NCBI GenBank assembly: GCA_903897605.1
Contig: CAIUCH010000055.1
Coordinates: 56,295 to 120,294 of the forward strand
Direction of reading: 5' to 3'
Length of the DNA stretch: 64,000 bases
Source of the DNA: an uncultured Alphaproteobacteria bacterium
GTDB lineage: Bacteria; Pseudomonadota; Alphaproteobacteria; Micropepsales; Micropepsaceae
Part shown: positions 8,182-16,494 of the stretch, piece after piece
How positions within the stretch are numbered: position 1 is the first letter of the stretch
How the letters are laid out: every line of letters starts with the position of its first letter
Program-made: the position numbers and the translations under genes
Notes under the pieces: model-generated
What the model saw: only the letters and a program-made list of their open reading frames with translations
Databases searched by the model: none
Told to the model about the DNA's origin: nothing

Positions 8182-10590
8182 ATGAAGATCATCGCCTTTG
8201 CCATTCTCGCCTTGCTTGGCGTGTCGACACCGCTGGCGGCGCAGACGCAGACCTTGGCGCTTGCCGGATTGCACCAGCCGGTCCGCATCGTCCGCGATCA
8301 TTTCGGCATCGCGCATATTTACGCCAAGGACGAACATGACCTGTTTTTCGCCCAGGGCTACAATGTCGCCTCCGACCGGCTGTTCCAACTGGAAATCTGG
8401 CGGCGGCAGGCCACCGGAACCGTGTCCGAGATTCTGGGCAAGAAAGAGTTGCAGCGCGACATCGGCAATCGCCTGTTCGCCTATCGCGGCGACATGACCA
8501 AGGAGCTCAACTGGTATCACCCGCGCGGCGCCTTGATCATCAACGCCTTTGTCGATGGCATCAACGCCTTCATCGACCAGACGGCGCAGAATCCGGGGCT
8601 GCTGACCCAGGAATTCAAGATGCTGGGAATCGTGCCCGGCAAATGGACGCCGGCGGTGGTGATTTCCCGCTTCAACGGCCTTCTGGGCAATGCCGACAGC
8701 GAGATCAACATGGCCCGGGCGGTCAAGCTTTTGGGCGCCGAGAAGGTCAAGGACATTCATTATTTCCAGCCCGGTGATCCCGACCTCAGCATCGATCCGG
8801 CCATCGACACGTCATTGCTGTCGAACGACATCTTGAAGCTGTTCAACGCTTTCCGCACCCAATTGCATTTCACCGCCGACGAACTTCTGCCGGAATACCG
8901 CAATCCCAAGATCGTGAGCCAGCTGGAGCAGAGGATCGATGGGCCTTCGCCGCTGGACCAGAGCACGCGGCGCGAGGATATCGGCAGCAACAATTGGGTG
9001 GTGTCGGGCAAGCTGACCATGAGCGGCTATCCGCTCTTGATGAACGATCCGCACCGGATTCAAGAAGCGCCGTCCTTGCGCTATTGGGTGCAGCTCAATG
9101 CGCCGGGCTGGGATGTGATCGGGGCGGGCGAACCGTCGCTGCCCGGCATCTCCATCGGCCATAACGCGGTGGGGGCCTGGGGCCTGACCATCTTCGGCAC
9201 CGATGGCGAGGACATTTATGTCTATGACACCAACCCCGCCAATCCGCTGCAATACAAATACAAGAGCGGCTGGGAAACCATGAAAGTGATCCGGGAAAGC
9301 ATTCCGGTGAAAGGCGAGGCGCCGCAAAGCGTCGAACTCAAATACACCCGCCATGGGCCGGTGGTGTTCGAGGATCCTGTCCATCACAAGGCTTATGCGG
9401 TGCGCGCCGCCTGGCTGGAGACGGGCAGCGCGCCCTATCTCGCCAGTTTGCGCATGGACCAGTCGAAAAGCTGGGAGGAATTCGTCGAGGCTTGCAGCTT
9501 CAGCCGCATCCCCGCCGAGAACATGGTGTGGGCCGACCGGGCCGGCAATATTGGTTATCAGGCGGTGGGCATCGCGCCCAATCGCCCGAACTGGAGCGGG
9601 CTGGTGCCGGTGCCGGGCGATGGCCGCTATGAATGGAACGGCTTTCTGCCGATCAAGCAGCTGCCGCATGTGAAAAATCCGGAAAAGGGATTCTACAACA
9701 CCTCCAACGAATACCAGATCCCGCGCGGCTGGCCGTACAAGCAGGCGCTGCATTATGTCTGGACCGATCCCTATCGCGCCCAGAGCGTCGCCGAGGTGCT
9801 GGGCTCGGGCGGGAAATTCAATGTCGCCGACATGGTGCTGTTGCAGAACAACACACTGTCGATCCCGGCGCGCGCCCTGACGCCGCTGCTGCGCGATCTG
9901 GATATCGAGGATCAGAAAGTGCGGACTGCGGCCTTCATGCTGACCGACTGGAATTATGTTCTGGACAAGGATTCGGTCCCAGCCGGGATCTATGAAATGT
10001 TCCAGCGTCATCTGATGGCGAATGTGCGCGATGCGGTGGTGCCGCCTGAAGCGCGCGGCTTTGTCGGCATGCCGGCGATGGCGCGGATCATCGCCTGGAT
10101 GCAGGCGCCGGATGGACGCTTCGGCGACAACCCGATCAAGGGACGCGACGCCATCCTGCTGAACAGCCTGACCGAAGCGGTGGCCGATCTCACCCAGCGG
10201 CTGGGTCCGGACATGCAGACCTGGGCGCTGGGCGCTTATCATTATGCGCGGATTTTGAGCCCCTTGGCGGCGGCGGTGCGCCCCGACCTGGAAGAGAAAT
10301 ACGATGTCGGCCACGCGCCTCGGGGCGGCGACAGCTACACCATCGACGCCACCGGCGGGAGCGACAACCAGCCGGCGGGCGGCTCCCTCAAGATCGTGAT
10401 GGATACGGAAAACTGGGACAATTCGGTGGGACTGAACAATCCAGGCCAGTCGGGCGATGTCGGCGATCCGCATTACCGCGATCTCTATCCGCTGTGGTCG
10501 CTGGGAAAATATTTCCCCATCTTTTATTCGCGCACCAAGGTGGACAGCGTCGCCGAGCAGACCCTGACATTGACGCCGGAAAGCCGTTAA
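8182..10590 (+). CDS. Penicillin acylase family (Ntn-hydrolase) amidase, periplasmic
   Basis: 802-residue precursor with a Sec signal (MKIIAFAILALLGVSTPLAAQ). Members are exported, then autocatalytically cleaved into alpha and beta chains; the new N-terminus of the beta chain is the nucleophile, here Ser269 in the motif GSNNWVVSG. Other family marks are VRIVRDHFGIAHIYA, the AQGYNVASDRLFQLE helix, LLMNDPHR, the oxyanion-type NHxxxAWGLTIFG region and the C-terminal AGGSLKIVMDTENWDNSVGLNNPGQSG segment. Substrates in the family are beta-lactam side chains, acyl-homoserine lactones or N-acyl amino acids; which applies here is unknown. A more distant paralogue lies at 33444-35567. Confidence 0.9.
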   Translation: MKIIAFAILALLGVSTPLAAQTQTLALAGLHQPVRIVRDHFGIAHIYAKDEHDLFFAQGYNVASDRLFQLEIWRRQATGTVSEILGKKELQRDIGNRLFAYRGDMTKELNWYHPRGALIINAFVDGINAFIDQTAQNPGLLTQEFKMLGIVPGKWTPAVVISRFNGLLGNADSEINMARAVKLLGAEKVKDIHYFQPGDPDLSIDPAIDTSLLSNDILKLFNAFRTQLHFTADELLPEYRNPKIVSQLEQRIDGPSPLDQSTRREDIGSNNWVVSGKLTMSGYPLLMNDPHRIQEAPSLRYWVQLNAPGWDVIGAGEPSLPGISIGHNAVGAWGLTIFGTDGEDIYVYDTNPANPLQYKYKSGWETMKVIRESIPVKGEAPQSVELKYTRHGPVVFEDPVHHKAYAVRAAWLETGSAPYLASLRMDQSKSWEEFVEACSFSRIPAENMVWADRAGNIGYQAVGIAPNRPNWSGLVPVPGDGRYEWNGFLPIKQLPHVKNPEKGFYNTSNEYQIPRGWPYKQALHYVWTDPYRAQSVAEVLGSGGKFNVADMVLLQNNTLSIPARALTPLLRDLDIEDQKVRTAAFMLTDWNYVLDKDSVPAGIYEMFQRHLMANVRDAVVPPEARGFVGMPAMARIIAWMQAPDGRFGDNPIKGRDAILLNSLTEAVADLTQRLGPDMQTWALGAYHYARILSPLAAAVRPDLEEKYDVGHAPRGGDSYTIDATGGSDNQPAGGSLKIVMDTENWDNSVGLNNPGQSGDVGDPHYRDLYPLWSLGKYFPIFYSRTKVDSVAEQTLTLTPESR

Positions 10591-10622
10591 GTAAGTAGGG
10601 CGTGCATTCGGCAGGAACGGAC

Positions 10623-11831
10623 ATGATGAGCATGGACATTCGCGATTGGGGCATGCGGGTTTCGCGGCTGGCGATTTTTTCGCTGGGGGTATTCGCAGGT
10701 CCGGGGTCCGGCGCTGCCCAGGCGCAGCAACCGGTGGCAACGATCGAGGCCGCGCCCGTGAATCCGATCATCGAGAATCGCGACACCAGCCATTTCCTGA
10801 ATTTCGACATGATGATCCGCAATCAAAGCGGCGCGACCTTGCGGCTTTATGAGATCGAGCTCAGCGTCTATGACGCGGCCCACAAGCTGGTCCAGCGCAA
10901 GGCGCTCAATACCGACGCCTTCGCTCCCAGCATCGCGGTGATCGGCAATCAGCTTCTGCAACCGGGTCAAACGCTCGATGTGTTCAACCCGTTTTCCGAG
11001 TTCGAAGCCGCCGTGCCCCTGGACCGGCTTGAATATGCCTTCTGCTTTGTGCGCGAGGCCAATCCGCAGGAAGCCGAGGCCAACCGGCATCGCCTGCCGG
11101 ACGATTGCGATTTCAGGACGCAATTCTCCGTCACCCCGCGCGTCTATGATGGCAAGACCCCGCTGGCTTTGCCGGTGCATGGCAAGGTCTTCATCTGGGA
11201 AGGGCATGATTTCTACGCCCATCACCTGCGCGTGCCCTTCAGCAATGACAAGGTCAAGGCGATGGGGATCACCGCCAATTCAAACGAGTTCGCCAGCGAT
11301 TTCATCTATACCGACCAAGAGGGCCACACTTTTCACGGCGATCCGCGCAAGGCCGAGAACTGGTACAGCTATGGCAAGCCGATCTATGCGCCGGGCGCCG
11401 GCATTGTCCGCGAGGCCGCCAACGACATTCCCGACAATGCCTTCAAGGACGCCAAAGCCACGTCCATCGCCCATCCCAAACTTCCCGAGGGCAAGGACCC
11501 CAAGGATATCGGCAACTATGTCTTGATCGATCATCAGGACGGCGAATTCAGCCTGCTGGTCCACATGAAGCCGGGAAGCGTGCGGGTGAAGGCCGGCGAT
11601 CGCGTGGCGCAGGGCCAGCAGATCGGCCAGATCGGGTTTGCCGGCGATTCCATCTTCCCGCATCTACATTATTCGCTGATGGAAGGGCCCGAGGACACCA
11701 AGTCATGGGGAATTCCGGCCTACTTCTCGCATTTTCACAGGTTCCTGGGCGCGAAGTCGGTGGCGGTAAGCCGCGGGCCGGTCAATTCGGGCGATATTCT
11801 GCAAAGCGATGCCGCATCCGCGGATCGGTAA
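10623..11831 (+). CDS. Exported M23 family metallopeptidase
   Basis: 402 residues from ATG 10623, with a signal peptide ending near GAAQAQ. The N-terminal half is a beta-rich domain of unknown type. The C-terminal third has the M23/LysM-peptidase lysostaphin-type core: PIYAPGAGIVREA, GNYVLIDHQDGEFSLLVHMKPGSVRVKAGDRVAQGQQIGQIG and the zinc motif HLHYSLMEG. Family members cleave or bind peptidoglycan cross-bridges in the periplasm. The first zinc ligand pattern (HxxxD) is not obvious, so activity is uncertain. It begins 32 bases after the acylase and may share its transcript. Confidence 0.8.
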   Translation: MMSMDIRDWGMRVSRLAIFSLGVFAGPGSGAAQAQQPVATIEAAPVNPIIENRDTSHFLNFDMMIRNQSGATLRLYEIELSVYDAAHKLVQRKALNTDAFAPSIAVIGNQLLQPGQTLDVFNPFSEFEAAVPLDRLEYAFCFVREANPQEAEANRHRLPDDCDFRTQFSVTPRVYDGKTPLALPVHGKVFIWEGHDFYAHHLRVPFSNDKVKAMGITANSNEFASDFIYTDQEGHTFHGDPRKAENWYSYGKPIYAPGAGIVREAANDIPDNAFKDAKATSIAHPKLPEGKDPKDIGNYVLIDHQDGEFSLLVHMKPGSVRVKAGDRVAQGQQIGQIGFAGDSIFPHLHYSLMEGPEDTKSWGIPAYFSHFHRFLGAKSVAVSRGPVNSGDILQSDAASADR

Positions 11832-11935
11832 TGATTTCAAACGGCTGGCGCGCCATGGCGGGCGCAACTGTGGCGGAAACACGGCTGCAACATCCGGGAC
11901 CATCATGCGTTATCATTCGGCAATGGAGGTATCCC

Positions 11936-12217
11936 ATGAAAAAGATCTTGATTGCTTCCTCGATTCTGGCGTTGTCCTTGCTGGCCGTTCCCGCCTCGGC
12001 GCAAAGCCGTTACGGCCGCTACGACGCGCCGATCACCGGGGCGCAGATGACGGACTTTCCGTCGTCGCGCGCCAACACCACCTTGACCGGCAGCTTTCTC
12101 AGCATCGGTCCGCGCTATGACGATCGCGAGGAATATTATCGCGACCGCGATTACGCCCGCGACCGCGACTATGACCGGGACCGGGACAATCGCGACCGCC
12201 ATGACGATCGCCACTGA
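11936..12217 (+). CDS. Small exported Arg/Asp/Tyr-repeat protein
   Basis: 93-residue precursor. A clear signal peptide (MKKILIASSILALSLLAVPASA) is followed by a 35-residue linker and then a C-terminal low-complexity tail of alternating Arg/Asp/Tyr (DRDYARDRDYDRD-type dipeptides) ending HDDRH. GGAGGT sits 7 bases before ATG 11936. A charged, disordered exported tail of this kind could bind metal or cell-envelope polymers, but that is only inference. No homologue is recognised. Confidence 0.65.
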   Translation: MKKILIASSILALSLLAVPASAQSRYGRYDAPITGAQMTDFPSSRANTTLTGSFLSIGPRYDDREEYYRDRDYARDRDYDRDRDNRDRHDDRH

Positions 12218-12240
12218 TCGCTGACAAACTGTCTCTGCAC

Positions 12241-12270
12241 GATCCCGTGTGACAACGGGGTCGCGTTTTG
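12241..12270 (+). terminator. Possible Rho-independent terminator
   Basis: A 7-8 bp stem (GATCCCG paired with CGGGGTC, one G-T wobble) with an 8-base loop is followed by GCGTTTTGT, about 25 bases after the stop of the Arg/Asp-rich protein gene. The T-run is short, so termination strength is doubtful. Confidence 0.35.
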
Positions 12271-12339
12271 TCCTGCGCGGCGTTGCGCCGGGCGGGGCGA
12301 AGGTGGAATATCGCGCCCATTCTTGGCAATGGAGGGCGG

Positions 12340-13497
12340 ATGCGGATCGCGATCTTGACCGGCGGCGGCGATGTGCCGGGGCTCAATCCCTGCATCAAGG
12401 CCGTCACCCTGGGCGCGGCGCAGCAGGGCTGGGATGTGATCGGCTTTCGGCGCGGCTGGGCCGGTCCGCTCAACTATGATCCCGCCAATCCCGAAGCCGG
12501 CCGGGAGCATCTTTTCCCGCTCGATCCCGTCACGATCCGCACCATCGACCGCAGCGGCGGCACCATTCTGCATTCCTCCCGCACCAATCCGGCCAAGGTG
12601 AAGGCTTCGGGCCTGCCGTCCTTCCTGGGCAAGGGCGAGGGGCTGGCGCGCAATGGCGAATTCTTCGATACCACGCCGCACATTTTGCGGGTGCTGGAAG
12701 CGCTGAAGATCGACGCCCTGGTCGCGATCGGCGGCGACGACACGTTGTCCTATGCCGCGCGGCTGCACCGCGAAGGTGTCGCGGTGATGGCGGCGCCCAA
12801 GACCATGGACAATGACGTTTTCGGCACCGATTACTGCATGGGATTTTCCACCGCCATTTCCCGTTCACTGGAATGCATCGAGGCGTTGCGCACGCCCGCC
12901 GGCAGCCATGAACGCATCGCGGTGATCGAGCTGTTCGGACGCAACAGCGGCGAGACCGCCTTGATCTCGGGCTATCTTGCCGACGCCGACCGCACTTTGA
13001 TCGCCGAAGTGCCGTTCGATATCGCGCGGCTGGCGGCGCAGCTGGAAAAGGACCATGCCGCCAACCCGTCGCGTTATGCGGTGCTGGTCCTGTCCGAGGG
13101 CGCCACCATGACGCAAGGCCAGATCATCGAACATGGTCAGGAAGACGCTTATGGCCATCGCAAGCTGGGCGGCATCGGAGAAATGGTGGGCGGCGAGATC
13201 GCGCGGCTGACCGGCATCGGCGTGATCAACCAGAAGCTGGCCTATCTGATGCGCGCCGGCCCGGCCGATACGCTGGACCGCATGGTGGCGAAGAATTACG
13301 GCACCATGGTGGTGCAGCTGCTGGCGGAGGGAAAGCGGGGGCTGATGACGGCGATCCAGGACGGCAAATACACCAGCGTGCCGGTCGACACCTGCGTGCA
13401 GGGCGTGCGGCGGGTGGATGTGCCGGCGCTGTATGATGCCGAGGCCTATCGGCCGCGCATCGCCAAGATCGCGGCCAAGCCGATGTTCCTCTATTGA
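12340..13497 (+). CDS. 6-phosphofructokinase, pyrophosphate-type by key residues
   Basis: 385-residue PfkA-family enzyme phosphorylating fructose 6-phosphate. The first nucleotide-binding loop reads TGGGDVPGLN, the second GGDDT (residues 131-135) and the catalytic loop PKTMDND (153-159). In ATP enzymes the second loop reads GGDGS and the catalytic loop PGTIDND; Asp134 and Lys154 are the residues that mark PPi-dependent members, so this is probably a reversible diphosphate-dependent enzyme. ELFGRNSGE is the F6P-binding MGRxxG-like segment. ATG 12340 has GGAGGG directly upstream. It converges with the next gene, leaving a 22-base gap. Confidence 0.9.
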   Translation: MRIAILTGGGDVPGLNPCIKAVTLGAAQQGWDVIGFRRGWAGPLNYDPANPEAGREHLFPLDPVTIRTIDRSGGTILHSSRTNPAKVKASGLPSFLGKGEGLARNGEFFDTTPHILRVLEALKIDALVAIGGDDTLSYAARLHREGVAVMAAPKTMDNDVFGTDYCMGFSTAISRSLECIEALRTPAGSHERIAVIELFGRNSGETALISGYLADADRTLIAEVPFDIARLAAQLEKDHAANPSRYAVLVLSEGATMTQGQIIEHGQEDAYGHRKLGGIGEMVGGEIARLTGIGVINQKLAYLMRAGPADTLDRMVAKNYGTMVVQLLAEGKRGLMTAIQDGKYTSVPVDTCVQGVRRVDVPALYDAEAYRPRIAKIAAKPMFLY

Positions 13498-13519
13498 GGA
13501 ATGCCGGCCGCCTTCGCGG

Positions 13520-14191
13520 TCAGTAGACGCCGGGAAGCAGCATGTTGGGAACGCGCGCCACGAAGGCGCGATAGACCGGATCCTGCCGCAGCACCCGCTC
13601 CTCGGCCCGGATGCGCATGATCTGAAGGCAGAAGGCGATGACGTAGAACAGGCCGTTGAGCGGTGACGGCGACGCCAGGAAGAAGCCGATATGGGTCAAA
13701 GTGTAACCGGCATACATGGGATGGCGGACAAAGCGGTAGGGCCCGACTTCGCGCACGCCACGGTTCGCGGCGATGATGCCGAAGCTGGTGCCCAGCACCA
13801 CCTTGGCGGCGATCTGGGTGAACATGCCCAGAATGACGAGGAGCAGGCAGATCTGCAGCGGCACCAACGGATGATCCGCCGGGCCCATCACCACCAGAAA
13901 CGGAAACAGGGATCCGAACAGACCCACGGCCCAATCGGCGGGCCGGTCCGATAAAGTGGGTGAAGGCGACCGGAACACGATCATGATGATCGGCAGGGAT
14001 TCGCTGATCACTTGCAGCACCACCCGGATGTCGAAGCCCCGCAGGATGGCGGTGGTGTTGACATAGGCGAAGATGCCGAAGATCCCCACCATGAAGAACC
14101 GTTCCAGCGCGTCGAGCAGAAATGTCTGCGACGGCAGCCAGGAGGCTTGCCGGCTTTCGTTGATTTCGCTTCTGGCGGCCTCTATCGTCAT
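13520..14191 (-). CDS. Isoprenylcysteine/phospholipid-type methyltransferase, membrane
   Basis: 223-residue polytopic membrane protein of the ICMT/PEMT superfamily. The SAM-binding signature is GPYRFVRHPMYAGYTLTHIGFFLA followed by the C-terminal EERVLRQDPVYRAFVARV. Five or so hydrophobic helices precede it. Members methylate prenyl-cysteine, thiols, phospholipids or small metabolites at the membrane; the substrate is not evident. ATG 14191 is preferred to the GTG at 14218. It is transcribed divergently from the outer-membrane-type protein across about 160 bases. Confidence 0.75.
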   Translation of the reverse strand: MTIEAARSEINESRQASWLPSQTFLLDALERFFMVGIFGIFAYVNTTAILRGFDIRVVLQVISESLPIIMIVFRSPSPTLSDRPADWAVGLFGSLFPFLVVMGPADHPLVPLQICLLLVILGMFTQIAAKVVLGTSFGIIAANRGVREVGPYRFVRHPMYAGYTLTHIGFFLASPSPLNGLFYVIAFCLQIMRIRAEERVLRQDPVYRAFVARVPNMLLPGVY

Positions 14192-14353
14192 CACTACAAC
14201 CCCGCACAACGGTGACACGTGTGGTTTGTCGCAAATCGTAACGGGGCACCCCTTAAAATTGATAAATCCTGTTGAAGATTTTTTTGCTCCTTGTCCCGCT
14301 TTGACACATGATGCCGCCAGTTCAGGATGGAAATGCGCAAGCGGGGCAATTTG

Positions 14354-15169
14354 ATGATGTCTTCGACACGGACCGGCCTTCTTGTTGCCGGCCTTCTTGC
14401 GATCGGACTATTTGGCGTATCGAGCCCCAGCTTTGCCCTGACCGACGAAATCCAAGTCTATACCGGTGACGTCGCGGCGCCCGGCATCTTCAATCTCACC
14501 TGGCACGACAACTACACGCCCAGCGGATCGCGATCCGCCGATATTCCCGGCGGCCTGGTGGACAATCATTCCCTCAGCGGGGTCACCGAATGGGCCTATG
14601 GCGTGACGCCCTGGTTCGAGGCAGGGCTGTATCTGCCGCTCTACGCCATCTCCAGCAATCATGGCGGGCAGTTGAATGGCGCCAAGCTGCGCGCCCTGTT
14701 CGTGAACCCCGACAATCCGACCAGCGATTTCTATTATGGCGTCAATTTCGAGTTCAGCTTCAATGCGAAGCATTGGGACGCGGAGGGTTATACCGGCGAA
14801 ATTCGCCCCATCATCGGCTATCATTTCGGGCCGGTCAGTCTCACCGTCAATCCGATCGTCGATAATTCCTACAAGGGGCTGGCCGCGCTGGATTTCGCGC
14901 CCGCCACGCGGCTCGATTATACCTTGTCAAAGCAATGGGCGGTGGCGCTGGAGGAATATGACGATTTCGGCGAATTGCGCCGCTTTCAGCCTGCCGCGCA
15001 GCAATCGCATCAATTGTTCGTCACGGCGGATTTTACCGGAGACCCTATATCCATTGAAGGCGGCATCGGCTTCGGCCTGACGCCGGCGACCGATCATCTG
15101 ACCTTGAAGCTGATGCTGATCAGCGACCTCAATGGGCCGAACAGTCTGTTCGGCGCCCATACCGACTGA
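14354..15169 (+). CDS. Exported beta-barrel-like protein, hypothetical
   Basis: About 271 residues from ATG 14354 (alternative ATG 14327 adds nine). A signal peptide ends near PSFA. The mature part alternates hydrophobic and polar residues with many aromatic-ended strands (WAYGVTPWFEAGLYLPLYA, YYGVNFEFSFNAKHW, IGYHFGPVSLTVNPIV, GGIGFGLTPATDHLTLKLMLIS), which fits an outer-membrane barrel of the phenol-degradation MetA/porin-like superfamily. It ends GAHTD, without a terminal aromatic. Its 3' end meets the cytochrome b561 gene after 2 bases. Confidence 0.65.
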   Translation: MMSSTRTGLLVAGLLAIGLFGVSSPSFALTDEIQVYTGDVAAPGIFNLTWHDNYTPSGSRSADIPGGLVDNHSLSGVTEWAYGVTPWFEAGLYLPLYAISSNHGGQLNGAKLRALFVNPDNPTSDFYYGVNFEFSFNAKHWDAEGYTGEIRPIIGYHFGPVSLTVNPIVDNSYKGLAALDFAPATRLDYTLSKQWAVALEEYDDFGELRRFQPAAQQSHQLFVTADFTGDPISIEGGIGFGLTPATDHLTLKLMLISDLNGPNSLFGAHTD

Positions 15170-15171
15170 AT

Positions 15172-15708
15172 TCAGTTCGCCTGCGGAAGCATGCGCTGCA
15201 AGACCTGGTCGCGGCGGATGAGATAATGATAAAGCGCCGCGAGCACATGCAGGGCGATGAAGCCCAGCAGCACATAGACCAGGATATTGTGGATATCGCC
15301 CGCTTCATGGCCCCAGCTTGAGCCGTTGGGCGCGATGGCGGGCAGCGGGATGACGCCGAACAGCCAGACCGTCCATCCCCGGGCGTTGGCAGCAGCCCAG
15401 CCCAGTCCGGTCATCGCCAGCACCAGCGCGTACAACATCCCATGCGTCACGCGCGACGCATATATTTCCCAAAGCTGAAGCGTGCTGGGCAAGGCAACGG
15501 GATATGCCAGCCGCCAGACAAGCCGCAGCACGATCACGAACAGGATCGCCGCGCCGATCGACAGATGCCAGGCGACAAAGCCTTCGTCCAAGGTCTTGCG
15601 CCCGATATGCGGCATGATCGAACCCACCGCATATTGCGCCGCCAGCAGAAGAAAGATCAGCCAATGGAAAATCTTGGCGGGCGTGCCATAGCTTGCGCGC
15701 GGTGTCAT
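15172..15708 (-). CDS. Cytochrome b561 family protein
   Basis: 178-residue, four-helix inner-membrane di-haem protein. Haem-ligand histidines lie in KIFHWLIF, AWHLSIGA, RVTHGMLYA and HNILVYVLLGFIALHVLAALYHYLIRRD. Bacterial members pass electrons from ubiquinol to superoxide or to periplasmic acceptors. Divergent from the PAP2 gene; a perfect palindrome (15791-15806) sits in the shared upstream region. Confidence 0.85.
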   Translation of the reverse strand: MTPRASYGTPAKIFHWLIFLLLAAQYAVGSIMPHIGRKTLDEGFVAWHLSIGAAILFVIVLRLVWRLAYPVALPSTLQLWEIYASRVTHGMLYALVLAMTGLGWAAANARGWTVWLFGVIPLPAIAPNGSSWGHEAGDIHNILVYVLLGFIALHVLAALYHYLIRRDQVLQRMLPQAN

Positions 15709-15790
15709 GCCGAATCTCTGCCTTTATTTGGTCGCCAATAGACCATAGATAGAATCGGGGGCGCCACCAAATGGCCCCCAAAACCCGCTG

Positions 15791-15806
15791 TATACGATTT
15801 CGTATA
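15791..15806. promoter_or_regulatory. Perfect inverted repeat, candidate operator
   Basis: TATACGATTTCGTATA: two 7-base arms around TT, in the 207-base region between the divergent cytochrome b561 and PAP2 genes, 83 bases from the first start codon and 110 from the second. Its symmetry and place suit a dimeric repressor site, but no cognate regulator is adjacent. Confidence 0.5.
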
Positions 15807-15915
15807 GTTTCATTGCGAGTGATGCTCAGCTTCAACGATCCGGTTCTTTTTCATGCCGGTCGTTGCCGCCGTGCGCGCAATGCCGTTAAACCGTCGATGC
15901 AGCAAGTGGAGCGCG

Positions 15916-16494
15916 ATGATGCCTGTTCGATTCTTGGGAACGATGAGCCTAGCGATTCTGCTGGCCGGACCCGCGCTGGCGGCGACTTCGGCGCCGGTCA
16001 AACCGCTGACCAAGACCGAGAAGAATATCGAGACCCTGGGCACCGGCGTCGCCATCGCCATGCCGCTGGTGGCGGGCGGAATTTCCTATTTCAAGCACGA
16101 CAGGGTCGGGATCGCGCAGCTGACGGTCGAAACCGTGCTGACAGTGGGCACGGCCTATGCGCTCAAGAATATCGTGCGCGAACGGCGTCCCAATGGTGCG
16201 GATTTCCAATCCTTCCCCTCGGACACCACCGCGCTGTCGGCGTCGGGCTCTTCCTATCTTTGGGGCCGCTATGGCTGGCAATATGGATTGCCGGCTTTTT
16301 TCGCCACCCAATTCGTCTCCTACAGCCGCGTCCAGGCCAAGCAGCATCACTGGTACGACACGCTATCAAGTTCGGCGATCGCGGCGGGGTATGGTTATGT
16401 CCTGACCACGCCGTTCAAGCGCAAATACAATATCGATACCAGCATGGAAGCATCGCCCGGCGGCGCGATGATCCACATGTCGTATAATTTCTAG
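15916..16494 (+). CDS. PAP2 family phosphatase-like protein with an altered motif
   Basis: 192 residues, signal peptide ending PALAA, and several hydrophobic helices. The PAP2 phosphatase signature is split in three: Lys84...Arg91-Pro92 (KNIVRERRP), then FPSDTT at 100-105, then SRVQAKQHHWYD with Ser137, Arg138, His144 and Asp148. In active family members the middle motif reads PSGH; here PSDTT lacks that histidine, so phosphatase activity may be reduced or altered. GGAG lies 6 bases upstream of ATG 15916. The 3' end overlaps chrA by four bases on the other strand. Confidence 0.75.
   Translation: MMPVRFLGTMSLAILLAGPALAATSAPVKPLTKTEKNIETLGTGVAIAMPLVAGGISYFKHDRVGIAQLTVETVLTVGTAYALKNIVRERRPNGADFQSFPSDTTALSASGSSYLWGRYGWQYGLPAFFATQFVSYSRVQAKQHHWYDTLSSSAIAAGYGYVLTTPFKRKYNIDTSMEASPGGAMIHMSYNF

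Noticed and set aside
1182..10740. Very long open frames on the opposite strand of real genes (for example 1182-2864, 5774-7513, 8812-10740)
   Set aside because: They are rich in Arg/His/Ala/Gly and lie antisense to well-supported genes; this is what GC-rich third positions produce, and no family motif is present.
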